64,000 nucleotides of DNA from Tenrec ecaudatus (lineage: Eukaryota; Chordata; Mammalia; Afrosoricida; Tenrecidae), in assembly GCF_050624435.1 (NCBI RefSeq), contig NC_134535.1, positions 130,915,731 through 130,979,730 of the forward strand, read 5' to 3'. Below are positions 1-11,190 of this stretch, in pieces. The notes beneath the pieces were generated by a model. The model saw nothing but the letters and a program-made list of their open reading frames with translations, was not told the origin of the DNA and did not search any database. Made by a program: the position numbers and the translations under genes. The first letter of the stretch is position 1; every line of letters starts with the position of its first letter.

Positions 1-202
1 GCAGCCCCGGTGACACCGTGGGTTGCACACTGGCTCTCACCGCAAGGCCAGCAGTTCCAACCCACCGGCCGCTCCACGGGAGAAAGTCGAGGCCGTCTGT
101 TCCCATGAAGATCGACAGCCTCGCAAACCCACAGTGCAGGTGCACTGTGTCCTGGAGGGCTGCCGCGAGGCAGAGTGGACTCCGTGGCAGTCAGTCTTGC
201 AT
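1..202 (+). mobile_element. AfroSINE copy
   Basis: A tRNA-like head (B box GCAGTTCCAACCC at about 47-60) leads into the body GCCGCTCCACGGGAGAAAG, then a degenerate tail ending GTGGCAGTCAGT. It is cut by the window edge. Confidence 0.8.
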
Positions 203-1339
203 GCGTTTGGACGGTGTTGCGACCCAACTCTTGGATGCCAGAGAGGGCTGAGAGGCAGGACATCCGGGGGGGTCCTGGGTGCGGAACCCCTCCAAGCGGA
301 TTCAGGTGGGTCCGTCAGCCAGTGTCGGGGTCCAGTTCACACGGACCTGGGTTTGTGTTTAGACACAGCTCTGAGACCAGCGAGTGCCTACCTGCAGGCA
401 AGTTCTCGTAGCAGTACGCTTGTTTGGGTCTCCTGACGGTGCCTTGAAAGAACCATCCAATCACACAGTGGCTTTCGAGAGGATCTGCCGGGTCACTTCA
501 GATGACGCAGGGCGGATATGATGACAGGTTGTTTTTTTTTGGGGGGGGGGGGCAGGATCCCAAAGGGTCATCTGGACAGACTTTCTTGCAGGGCACAGAT
601 GGGCACAGGAAGAAGTTTCCAGCACATGGGCCGCTGCATTGGGTGAGGACAAGGCCAGGAGACCGTCCACAGGAGTGTCCCACAGGAGCACGCACCTGCT
701 CATCCTCCAAGGGGCAGAGGGGGGGGGGGTGTCCTGTGAGAAGGTCACCAGGAGACCCTCCCCCATCCACCTGATCTTGCCCCTTCAGACTTCATTGTAC
801 GCCCCAAATTCAGAGAACATTGTAAAGGAACACAGTTTGAATCTCTCAGGGACGCCCCCCCAATCCATTTTTTTCTTTCTGTGTGGTCAGTTGAAGAGCA
901 CAGGACTCTTTGGGGAGGGGGGAGAGAGAGAGAGAATGCCGTTCTCCGAAGTGGACAGACCTATGGTGTCCAGAAACCATGGCTGCGCATTTGTACATTT
1001 TTAACAGAATTTCTGTGATGTTTGCCCGGGTGCGTCCCAGCTCACCCTCGTCCAGGGGCCTTCTCAACGCCGCAGTTTCCTCCACAGCTTGCGCAGACCA
1101 ACCAGAGGCTTGGCCGTGGCCTGGGGTTTTGCTCTGGGGTCTGAGGGAAGTGAGATGCAGACAGAACCTGTCCTAGGGGGATAAGATAGCGTCCGCCAGC
1201 TCTGATGGGGGACCAAGGGCATTAGCCTCAGGCCCTCATTCTGCTGGCTCGGTGCAGAAGGCCTGGGACCACAGACCAGCAGCCTCAGGCCCACGCTCAG
1301 CGTAACCAAAGACCTGGACTTGCCACCATCCAGTCCCTG

Positions 1340-1482
1340 CTGGCTCACAGTGACACCCTGTGGGTTTCTGAGACTCTTACTTGTGTACTGGAGTAGAAAG
1401 CCCAGGGAGCGGCCAGTGGTTTCAAACCGCCCACCATGAGGATCACAGTCCCAGGTTTACCCACTACCCCACCAGGGCTCCT
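1340..1482 (-). mobile_element. AfroSINE copy, 3'-truncated
   Basis: The reverse-oriented copy reads GGGTTTCTGAGACTCTTAC, AGTAGAAAGCCC, then ends ACCAGGGCTCCT, the complement of the AfroSINE 5' end. Confidence 0.8.
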
Positions 1483-2767
1483 ACATAGCAAACCGGGAGC
1501 TACCACTTGGCAAGGCCCCGGCCCTTCCTGCACCAGGGGTGTTGAGAAACGCTGCTCTCGGGCTGTGGTTGCTCAAAGTGCGGTCACGGGGCCTGCCAGG
1601 GAAGAAGAGTCTCAGGCAGCAGCCTAGCCCAGCCAGGTGGGCTACCACCCTTTAGTATGGTCCAGTGGGGGTCGCACAGGCACTGGGCAGCGGCGGGTGC
1701 TGGCGTCTGATGGCTCTTTGTCCCTCTCCTCTCCGCCTGGCAGATCTGCGGGATGGTGCTCACCTGCTGCTTATACCGGAGGTTCCAGCTGCACTTTTCC
1801 TAGTGGCCAACCCGTCCCCTCTGACTGCCCCTCCAAGGACAGATGCCCACCCCTCTGCCAGGCCTGCAGAGCAGCACCAGCTCCACCAGGGCCCTGGACT
1901 CCGCCACCGACTCTGCGTCCAGCCCCAGGGAACCCACCAAGTGCCTGCGACCACAGCCCATCAGGGCCCCTTGGCCCCTCCCTCAGTGCGAAACCCCCCA
2001 GGTGGGGCCAGTGGCCAGCATGTAGGCAGCCAGAACCTGCAGGCCCCATGGACTTAGGGGACCAGAGCTGGGCACCCCGTTCTCTCAGCCCCAGTGCCTG
2101 GACAGAGCTCTGAACCCTGAGTCCTCTGGGACACCTCCTTCCTACTTAGATGTCCTTCTTAGGGGAGCTGGCCCCAACCCCTGCCCCTGCGGCAGGCAGG
2201 TGTTATGCTTTCCACTGGGGAGTACATCAGAGACCCACCTGTTCTGAGCTGCCATTCCAGAACCTGCTCGGTCAGACACCGGGTCCTGATAGCCTGGGGG
2301 CAGAGTCCCGAGGTGCAGCAGCCCAGGAGCTGGGCTGGAGGCTGGTGGGGAGCAGCTGGCAAAGATGGGCAGAGCTGGCTACCCCCAGTACTCCTTAGTC
2401 TCTGCTCCCTTGGGCCTTTCCCTGGAGAGACCCACCTGGGCTCTCGGCTTCCAGTGCTGCAGCTCCATCCGTTACCAGCGTGTCACCCAGGGGGCCCCTG
2501 CCCAGGGGCTCTGAATGCCAGTCTTCCAAAACCCTCGCCACCCCTCCAGTGCTGGTGGCTGTAAAATCGTCCCAGTGGGGCCAAGTCACAGACTGTGGGA
2601 GGCTGGAGCCCCTGGGGTGTGCTCTCCCCAACCCCTTCACCCTGGCCACATGGCCATGCCGGCTGGCTCCTGGGAGGTGCCACCCACCCCCTGGCCTTCA
2701 TGCTACCAGCTTGCTTCCAACCCTGAACATAGCAGCCGATTTGGGGGGGGGGGCATCCCAGATACCA

Positions 2768-2930
2768 CCAAGTTGCTCTCCAGTCCCTTCCGGCTCATGG
2801 TGACCCCATGAGGACAAAGGACAGTGTTCGCAGGGATTTCTCAGGGGCTGGTTTGTCTGCTGGGGACTGCCAGGCCTTTCTCTTGAGGCACCTCTGAGTG
2901 GACTCGGCACGTTCACACTTTGGGCCATGC
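2768..2930 (-). mobile_element. AfroSINE variant subfamily
   Basis: GCTCATGGTGACCCCATG, CAGGCCTTTCTCTTGAGGC and ACCTCTGAGTGGACTCG match, in reverse, the subfamily with an 'AGAGGCACCTCGGAAGAAAGG' type body (quoted in part). It is divergent. Confidence 0.6.
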
Positions 2931-3045
2931 AGGGAGTCCTCTGCAGTACCTGGGGAGCCAAAGGGAAGTGCTTCCGGAGAGCAGACTAAGATGCTGGCCG
3001 TTGTCTAAAGAGCAGGCACCAACTCACAGAACCATCATACCCCGC

Positions 3046-3212
3046 AAAATCTCACTTCCATTGAGTCGATGACCCTCTAGGACAGAGTAGAGACTGAAAC
3101 TCTTTACGGGAGCAGAAAGCCTCCTCTGTCTGCTAAGGAGCGGCTGGTGGTTTCAAACTGCCGACCTTGAAGTTAGCCACCCCACTCATAACCACTATGC
3201 CACCAAGGCCCT
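3046..3212 (-). mobile_element. AfroSINE copy
   Basis: The reverse copy runs from CATTGAGTCGATGACCCTC through GGAGCGGCTGGTGGTTTC to CACTATGCCACCAAGGCCCT. Confidence 0.85.
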
Positions 3213-3763
3213 AAGACAACTGTGGTGTTCCCCTCCCCACCAAATGTCTGTCACATGTGGGCTATGACCTCACTTGTAGCCTCCGTGCCCCTAGGTAGCT
3301 TGGTGGGGGGGGAGGGGAGGCTGAACCCAGTACTTCTACCAAGTGAAAAGGCTCAGACCAGGGCCGAGAGGGGCCAGCACTGGCCTCCACCTGACCCAGC
3401 CCACAGTCTGATGGACACAGCTTCCATGCGCTGGGCCAGGCCTGAGTGTCCCATCTCTAGGCCCAGGTCACTCACTGCCGTCCCCAGCACGGGCCTGACC
3501 TGCACATCTTGGCTTCTGGCCATCACACAGCCATCCCCCCTTCCACACACACAAACAGGAGGGCACGGCCAGGGTCTTGGGTGGGCACAGCCACCCCTTG
3601 GGGCTTCTCCACATTCGCCAAGGGATGCCATCGACTGACAGTGTGTGGGGGGAGCTGAAAAGAGAGCGGGCTGGTGAGCCAGGCGGGTCCTCCCTGCCGC
3701 CGCCCTGAGTTCTTCCCAGAAGTCAGCCAGACTCTGGAGGCGGGAGACAGAGAGAGGGTGAAC

Positions 3764-3975
3764 ACCTGGATCAAGTGGTTAGGCACGAGGTTGGCAGTCC
3801 AAGTCACTACGAGGCACCTTGGGCAAAAAAGACCTGCTTGGAGAGATCTTGGCTGATAGGAGCCACGCACGAGTCTGCCGACCACCGGGTCTGAAAGGGC
3901 ACGGCCGTAAAAACCCTGCGGAGTGCTGTCTGAAACGTATGGGGTCACCAGGAGTCGGAACCCACTTGTTGGCAA
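3764..3975 (+). mobile_element. AfroSINE variant subfamily
   Basis: AAGTGGTTAGGCACGAGG, GAGGCACCTTGGGCAAAAAA and the tail TATGGGGTCACCAGGAGTCG mark a full-length but old copy of the variant subfamily. Confidence 0.65.
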
Positions 3976-4779
3976 CCGGAAGAAAGAACTGGCTGGGCAC
4001 AGTTTGCACAACTTTTGTGGGGGGCAGGGGGTGGCCCAGGAAGGCCCGGCTCCTCTGTCCCCAGCCCCACGTATTGGGTAGCTTGCCTGCCTGCCAGCAG
4101 GATTCCCGCGGACTCCCGTCCAGCCCAGCCAGCCACTGCGGGATGGCTGCCCCAAGCTGCCGAGTGCCAGGGTAGCCCAGAAGCCCAGAACCTTTGGGTT
4201 CATGCCAGCATCCTGGGGGGCAAGACAGGGCTGCAGGGAGCAAAGACCCTAAATGTGGCAGATGGCTGTGGAGGGGCACAAGGGCCTTGTGTCTGGAGCC
4301 AAGGAGAGGGTCCACAGTGGGTGTGTCCCCACCAGGACGTCAGCTTCTCTGGTCCCTGCTCAGGCTGGCTCATGCATCCATCCCTGGAAAGAGGATGTCC
4401 CCATTGAAAGTCCTGGGTAGACAGGACACAGCTGTGTGCTGGGTCCAGAAATGCCCCCGGCATGTTACAGACAAACTGGGTTCCTGGAGCCCCACAGAGG
4501 GGATTGCACAACCCCATCCCGAGCACACCAGGTCACCCTTACCCGCGTTCACAGAGACTCCAAGAGGGAGTAGTGCACCCCCGAGCCCCACTAATGGCAA
4601 GTTCCTGGAGGAGAGGGAGATAAACAGCCTTTGGTGGGGGTGGAGGGTGAGGGGTTGTTTAAAAGGTTTCCCCTGTCCCCTTCCCCAGTAGTCCAGCCCC
4701 AACTCCAGGACATTCGGGGACCAACTTGCGTGTCCTGAGAGACGAGTATGTGCTTAGGTGATATGGGGGATCACCAGAT

Positions 4780-4850
4780 GTCTATTGTCCCCCACTTTTC
4801 AGACAGGACGTTGAGGCTCAGAGAAAGCAAGGGGCTTCCCGTCGTGTTGT
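4780..4850 (-). mobile_element. MIR fragment
   Basis: CACTTTTCAGACAGGACG and TTGAGGCTCAGAGAAAGCAA are the complement of the MIR core. Confidence 0.55.
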
Positions 4851-7102
4851 GATGGCTTCTCTCCCCCAGAAGACAGAGCCAAGAGAACAAGGCCGGGAGC
4901 CTCTCCAGTCCAACCTCCCTCTGTCCCTCTGTAATAATGAGCAGTCAGGCACACTGTCCCTCCCAGGGTGCATGGAGTCATTCAGCAGGGCCCGGGGCCC
5001 CACTGCCCACGCAGTTGTAGGCAGCACAGAAGTGTGGCCTGTTTCAGGTTGGCTCTGTGGCACTGGGGCAGGGGGTGGGGCTCACAGAAGCACCACCTCC
5101 AGAGCCAGGGCTGAGCTGCTGCTGCTGCTCAGAGCTGCCCGAGCTCTCCGCTCTCCGTGTGCTCCACTTAGGAGAAGGGGGCAGGGAGGCAGCCAGGGCC
5201 CAGGCAAGGCCTCTTCTGCCTGTGAATGCCACCTCTCCTTTGCAGCTTCACCCTCCTCGGCGGTCTGCTGGGGTGGGGCTCTGGGATGGAAACATATGAG
5301 GGCATCTCTTCCCCCCACCCCGGCCCACCTGCTCATCCCTGGGCCCTGCATGGCACCAAGGAAGCCAGCCATCCCAACCCCTGGTGGCCACATCAACGCA
5401 GGTTCCCGGGGATCCCAGATATTCCCCAGAAGAGCTGCTCCGTGGAGTTTTCATAGCTCCAGGTCTGTCCTTCAATGGACCTCTGGGTGGCCTTGAATCA
5501 CCAGCCCTCAGCCACCCCAGGGCAGGGGTAAGGTGTCCATGTGAAGGGCCCCAGGACCCTTATACCACAACACTCTTGGCTCTTGGCACCTGCCATGCCC
5601 CCCCCCTTCAGAATTGTCAGCTCAGGGGAGGGAATGGGAGCTGTCTTTCACACACTCCCCCCACTCTAAGCACACTGCTTACTGCCCCCTGTGAGCCTGG
5701 GGAGGGAAAGGGAGCAGTCTCTTAACTGGCTGCAGGTGGGGGGCAATGGGGAGAAGCCTCTTGTGGGGGCCGAAGATAGTGATCAAACATCAAAACCCAC
5801 CAGTGGGTGCAGTCCCCGTTCCCACTTGCATTGCCCCCTGGAAGCCAGAGAGCATCCTCCCTTCAGGGTGTTTCCAAAGCTGTGGCCTTTCAGAAGTCAC
5901 TCCAGCCCCAGGCCTTTCTCATGAGGCACCTCCCAAAGTAGGTTCCTCCCACTGGCCTTTGTTTCCATGCCTTAAAGCACACCCTAGTCCCTAGGACAGG
6001 AACGAATGCTGCCCATCTTGGGCTCTCCCACCCCTCTGGAGCCTCAGCTTTGGACGATCTCACAAGGAGCCGGCTCCAGAGTCCAGCTGGAGCCCCAGAC
6101 ACGTGGTGATCAGGTGGAGGATGCCTCATCCCTGTGCTCCGTGCACAAGCAGCTAGAAAGTGTCTCTACTGCCCCGCCCCGCCCTCCCAGGGTTGCCCAG
6201 CAGGGGTGTGGCCTTGGCTGGGACACCAGGGACCCTGAATCCTCTTCCTGAGAGAAAGCAATTGACACCCCAAGCCCTGTTTGCCCAGCCACCTTCTCTG
6301 TGCCTTGGGCGGAACTCCTCTCTGCCCCCACTGACCCGTTTTCTGTTTCAGCACAATGCCCAGGTCTGTCCCCTGAGCTGTCAGTGGAGTGGTGCGTGCC
6401 AGACGGACCCCTTACCCTCTCGTGCAGGCTCCCCAGACACCCCTGGTCAAGTGCCCAGGAGGACCCCAGCCCAGGCGGCCCAGGCTGTGGGTCCTAAGAG
6501 TGTTCTAGAAACAGCAGTCGCCTTTGTGACTGTTAATTGTAGTTGGATACTAGGTCCAGTCTAACCTACTGCCTAGAGGGACCTGCTCAAGTTGTAAGCA
6601 CACACCCTCACCACCACTCACTCCTTAACCCAGCTCAGTGTTGGCCCAGCTCCTTGTGCCAGGCCACAATAATAAAGAACTGGTGTAGCACTGCCTCCGC
6701 CGCTCCGTTCTCTGTAGGGAAGCCCTGGGCTGGAGTACGGTGCACCAGGGCATCGAGGCCTGGTGCTGCCAGGGAGAGCCAGGCTGGGCGGTCTGCTGGG
6801 ATTGTGTGCCCCTCCCATCAGCCACTCAGGACCTTCCCACGGCTCCCCATGACGGGTAGCCTGCCTGGCTTAGGAGCCTGGGGGTGCTCTTCCCTGCTGG
6901 GTGTGGGAGACGCCATACCACCTCAGTCCAGAGGGGCAGGGCTTGTCCTCATACCCAAGCTCCACGTTGGGGCATCTCATCACCCAGGGCAGAAAAGAAT
7001 GGAGTCCTGCTAATTCCTCAGGACGACGTCACCCCTGCAGAGCTAAGCAGGACCGTGTTGTCTCAGATGTGAGAGTCCCCCTCGTTTGGATGCACCACCC
7101 TA

Positions 7103-7222
7103 AGGAGCCTGGGGGTGTGGCGTTACACAGTGGACTGCTCACCCCAAGGTCGACGGTTCAAAATTGCCACCGCTCCTCAGGAGAGAGATGAGGCTTTCTA
7201 CGCTATTTCTACGGGTGCGGGC
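7103..7222 (+). mobile_element. AfroSINE copy, 3'-truncated
   Basis: GGAGCCTGGGGGTGTGG, CAAGGTCGACGGTTCAAAA and GATGAGGCTTTCTACGC follow the AfroSINE order; the tail is missing. Confidence 0.75.
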
Positions 7223-8289
7223 AGTGTAGACTCCAACACACATTTATAGGGGGCGGAGGGGAGACCATTCTGCTCACAGCAGGTGACAAAACCCAGCCAC
7301 TGTCCTCTGTGTCGCCTAGCTCTACCATTCCCTCCCCTCCTCTGCCTGAAGGGGCCTCAAAGGGAAAAGGAGCAAGCCCAGGTGAGCCCCCTGACCTGGT
7401 CCCTTGGCTGCCTGGGAGCCCCCGGGTGCTGAGGGGCAACTGCAGACAGGAGGACCCAGCTGAGGTAGCCTGTGGCATGCCATGGCTCATGTTAGCTTCA
7501 GGAGACATGTGAGACCCTCCCCACTATGGCCCTTAACCCCACCAAAAAGAGCTGTGGCCAGAGCGCCCAGCCTTTGCTGAAGTCAGTATGTGCAAGGTCA
7601 GTATGTGAGTGTCCGGAATGGCAGGTGTCTGCCCTGACTGTCCTCTGGCATCTGCAGATAGTGAGCATGCCCACCGAGTCCACAGCTCCCAGGCAGCCCA
7701 CTCCCTCCTCCCTGCATCACCCACCAACTCCCCTTCCCAGTCACCTGCCAGTACCCTGGCCATTGAACAGGAGGCGGGGGGAGGGTGCACTGTGGGGGGC
7801 TCTCTTTAGTGTGGGGACCCTGAGGTTCCAGCTTCCTGCCATCTTGCTAAGCAGCTACTCTGCTGGCATCTGCAGACCCCCTTCTCCCCTATTCTTCACC
7901 TTCTACGTGTCTTATTGTCATGAATCTATGTGGAACAGCGCACACCGTTCAATACTGCGACACGGGCAGTCCAGTGGCACTGAGACTCCGCAGGCTGTGC
8001 AGCCGCTCTTGCCATTTCTAAAGGATCCCTCCACCCTTGACGTGACTCACGGCTCCCCAGGTCCCCCTACCTGACCTTTGGAGCTGCTGCTGCCGTGTGA
8101 TCCTGTGTAGGCAGCTCTGGGAAAGAACAGTGTGCTCAAGGCAGATGTCCATTACCAGATAAACCAAACTTGTTTGGCTTACAGAAGGCTTCGGTGAATC
8201 TCTCTTTTTGGGGCTAAGGTTTAAAGATAATCTCACGGCGATAGTTTCAGGGGTATTCATCCAGCCTCCGGGACTCCAGAAGGTCTAGA

Positions 8290-8425
8290 TTCCGTGGGAA
8301 TTTTAGGATACACGTGCCTTTAGTGAATCCTCACAGCAAATCTATCACAGGGGTACTGACGTCTTTTTGTAGACGGGAAGGCTAAGGCTCAGACCACCGA
8401 AAGGACTGCCCCGGGCCGACACACA
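8290..8425 (-). mobile_element. MIR fragment
   Basis: AATCCTCACAGCAAATC, GACGGGAAGGCTAAGGCTC and CACACAAGGGG follow the reversed MIR core. Confidence 0.55.
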
Positions 8426-8734
8426 AGGGGCTTCACAAAGTTCATGGGAAAAAGAAAATGGAAAAAGAAGGTGATGGAGTTTTCCCACGTGCTTTCTGAA
8501 GCCTCCTCCTAGAGACCAAGTGCAGAGTGGGAATTGGCACGTCCCTCAGCACCCCTGCCCCAGCCCTGTCCACCCACACCTTGGTCTATCACCAATACTG
8601 CCATTTCGGGGACAGTGACAGCCAGTAGGTCATTTGGGGTTCAGGAGGAACCCGAAGGCTCTGGCAAACTGGGAGGCTCAGTACAGTCCAAACACGAGGA
8701 GTAGTTTTACTGCATGACGCTGGTCGCTGTCTGG

Positions 8735-8890
8735 CCCGGGTGGCACAAGGGCTAAAGCACTCCACCGCTAACCCCAACGTCAGTGGTTTAGACCTACCAG
8801 CCACTCCGAGAGAGATGGGGCGCTCTGGTTTCCTAAAGATTTGGAAACCCTATAGGACAGTTCTACTCCGCCCGGCAGGGCCACTCAGAG
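8735..8890 (+). mobile_element. AfroSINE copy
   Basis: GGTGGCACAAGGGCTAAAGC, AGCCACTCCGAGAGAGATG and GGAAACCCTATAGGACAG match head, body and late body. The tail is degraded. Confidence 0.75.
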
Positions 8891-9639
8891 CGCATGGTGC
8901 TCCGGAGTTAGGTCTCTGCCCAGGAGCCGAGACCTGGAATAGACACGTTCCTTCACTGGGTGTGAACAATTCATCATCCACTTGCCTGTCATGGGGAGGG
9001 ATGCCATGCTGGGTAAGTGGCACGGTGGCTCCTCTGCCCCCCAATAGGTCTAACTTGTCACTCATCCCGCCTGTCATTCTCCACCCCCCACCACCACCAC
9101 CAACTGTACTTTCCCCTCGGGTCCAACCCAGTCCTCTCCAGCAGCCGCCCCCCGGACCCCTGGGCATCCCCTCATGCCGCCCTCAAACCATTCCCCCTGG
9201 AGCAGTCTGGGCTTAAAACCTTTCAGCAGGCACCCACGGCTCTTAGCTTCAAGTTCCGGCTCTTTCACTGTACTAAGTGGCCAGCTTGTGATCTGGCCGT
9301 GCCACCCTCTCCAGAACTGCGTTCGGTTAGTTCTCCGCTGCCAACTCCGGAGCTTGGCACGCACTTACCATTCCCTCTGCCTGCACCGCAGATGCCCTTC
9401 CTCGCACCCCTTGGTCAAGTGAGCCCCTCTGCCTCCGGCCCAGAAGGGCCTCTCACGTTTGGGTTGGTGCCCCTCCCCATGGCCCCCTGCACCTCACTAG
9501 CATGGCACAGTTGGGACCACCGGGTTACTGTCTGGGGGGAGGTCCCATTCAGCTACAGCTCCGTGGGTGCAGGCCTGAGGTCTGTGCTGCCCATCCCTGT
9601 CCTCCAGCCGATGGCCCATGTCAGGGGTCAGGTGCCATG

Positions 9640-9800
9640 GACCGGATTCCAACTCAAAGTGACCTCACGTGGCAGAGTCGGCTGGAACTGTCCTGCCGGT
9701 GTCCTAGGCTGTGTCTGTTGGGGGCACATCAGGTTTTTCCACTGGGTGGGATGGAACTGCCCATCTCTGGTAGCGGCTGGGCACCAGCAGCATCGCACCA
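9640..9800 (-). mobile_element. Old AfroSINE copy
   Basis: A reverse tail (GATTCCAACTCAAAGTGACC) and a body with CTAGGCTGTG are recognisable, but similarity is weak throughout. Confidence 0.45.
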
Positions 9801-10793
9801 GCAGGACCAACATGCCGTGTTGGCGTGAGTCCGCCTTGTGGCTTCAAGCCTGTGTGTCGTGTGAGGAGCCCTGCGGCCACGCGCCTACCCCGCTGCCGCC
9901 TGGGAACCGTGCTCGCTGGTCCCGAACAGGGAGGTGGTTCTCGCACCGCCTGGTGTAGGCGTGAGGAGTAGAGGGGTCTCCGGAGACCGCTCTGCCACCT
10001 CCTCCCCTCCCGTGGGCTGAAAGCCAGCCATCCCCAGAGACAAGACAGACATCGCCAATGTTTCTCGGACAGGAACACCTTCTCGGACAGCAGACCCTCC
10101 TGCCTGAGCTTCTTTCTCCAGACCCTAGAGCTAACAGTGGGGCCACTGCTCTGGGAGCCCCGCTGTCTCCCATCCATCATCACACACTCACCTGGCGGTA
10201 CCCCAGCAAGTGCCCCCCCCCCAGGCCTGGGGGACGAGGGAGGATGGACCAAGAGGAAGTGACTTCCACCTCTCACCTCGATGGCTTCTCCCTCGGCAGA
10301 CAGTTCAAGGTCATTGCCATTCACCAGTCATAACCTGCTCCTGACACACAGGATTGTGGGACCGTGGACCATGGACCCCAAGGATGATGCTTTGCCAACC
10401 TGACCAGGCCATGAGAAGAGAGGGAGACCATCTTCTTGCACCTGTCTCAGAGCCAACCTCAATGGTCCTCATGGGCCAGGTCAGGATGTGAAGTCTTCCA
10501 TTCCTGGAAGAACCTTCAAGCTCAGATGAGCGTCAGGAGCACACGAGCGACTGGAGCCCTGTGAGGGCCTGTGAGGGAGGGGCATGCACAGGCGGGGAGA
10601 TGGTCCTGGGTGCAGAGGGCATGGCATTAGAGTGACTGGACCAAGCTTGAGCTGGCACAGCTGACAAGTGGGCAGCTAGAGGTCCTCGAAGGGGCCAGGT
10701 GGGGCAGTGGTGAAACTGGCCCACCTCCAGTTCCCTGGAAAAGACCCAACCACCTGCTCCCGTGAAAATCCCAAAACCCTCTGCCATGTGGTC

Positions 10794-10925
10794 AAGTCCC
10801 ACTCAGTGGCCCCGTGGGACCCACCAACTAGCCCTGCTCCCTAAGGCTTCTGGGATTGCCTCATCTTCTCCCCACGGAGAGGCTGGTAGGATTCAAACAG
10901 CTGACCTCGAACCCCTGTGAGGAGA
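10794..10925 (-). mobile_element. AfroSINE fragment
   Basis: GTCCCACTCAGTGGCCCCGT, GGAGAGGCTGGTAGGATTC and AAACAGCTGACCTCGAACC fit a reversed AfroSINE lacking its head. It bounds the SINE-free 3'UTR on the left. Confidence 0.6.
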
Positions 10926-11136
10926 GTCCAGATGTCCTGTGTTGGGTCAGCATCAACAGCATAGACAACAGGTTCTTCAGGCACCAGGGGGGCCAGAGAC
11001 CCGACCCCCGGCCCGCCGCCCAGCACACGGGCAGCCTGCAGCCTGGAGGGGAGCAGAGGGCCTCGCTGTGGCTGCCTGCCACCAGGTCAGGCTGGCGCTG
11101 GGTCCCCCTCTGGGACTCTGTGGGGTGGCTGAATTC

Positions 11137-11190
11137 ACAAAAACACAGAGACTGCCAGCTTGTGCTTTTGACACATTATCGGTTTTTACT
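11137..11190 (-). terminator. TSPAN9: Candidate poly(A) signal of TSPAN9 (AGTAAA plus GU-rich element)
   Basis: On the minus strand AGTAAA (complement of 11185-11190), a known variant hexamer, is followed after about 35 bases by a GU-rich tract CTCTGTGTTTTTGTG (complement of about 11137-11151). Cleavage would fall near 11165. The resulting 3'UTR length of about 3.1 kb is plausible for this gene. Not proven without RNA data. Confidence 0.5.

Larger units (their letters stand above)
1..11164. other. Intergenic DNA downstream of TSPAN9
   Basis: No exon-like protein block was recognised on either strand. The sequence is GC-rich, so many chance ORFs exist. It holds SINE and MIR copies (listed separately) and several poly-G runs. 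The blocks 203-1339, 1483-2767, 3976-7100 and 8900-9640 show nothing I can name beyond low-complexity patches. In human, PRMT8 lies on this side of TSPAN9; none of its exons is visible here. Confidence 0.6.

Noticed and set aside
3523..4203. 226-residue minus-strand ORF
   Set aside because: Runs through a SINE and unique GC-rich DNA; no conserved features.
7526..8074. 182-residue plus-strand ORF
   Set aside because: No motifs or compositional change, and no transcription signals nearby.
9017..9958. 313-residue plus-strand ORF
   Set aside because: Proline-, serine- and leucine-rich composition typical of GC-rich chance reading. It overlaps an old SINE and shows no domain or splice logic.
1..11164. 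Exons of PRMT8 or another neighbour
   Set aside because: No conserved methyltransferase motifs or other exon-like blocks were found on either strand.
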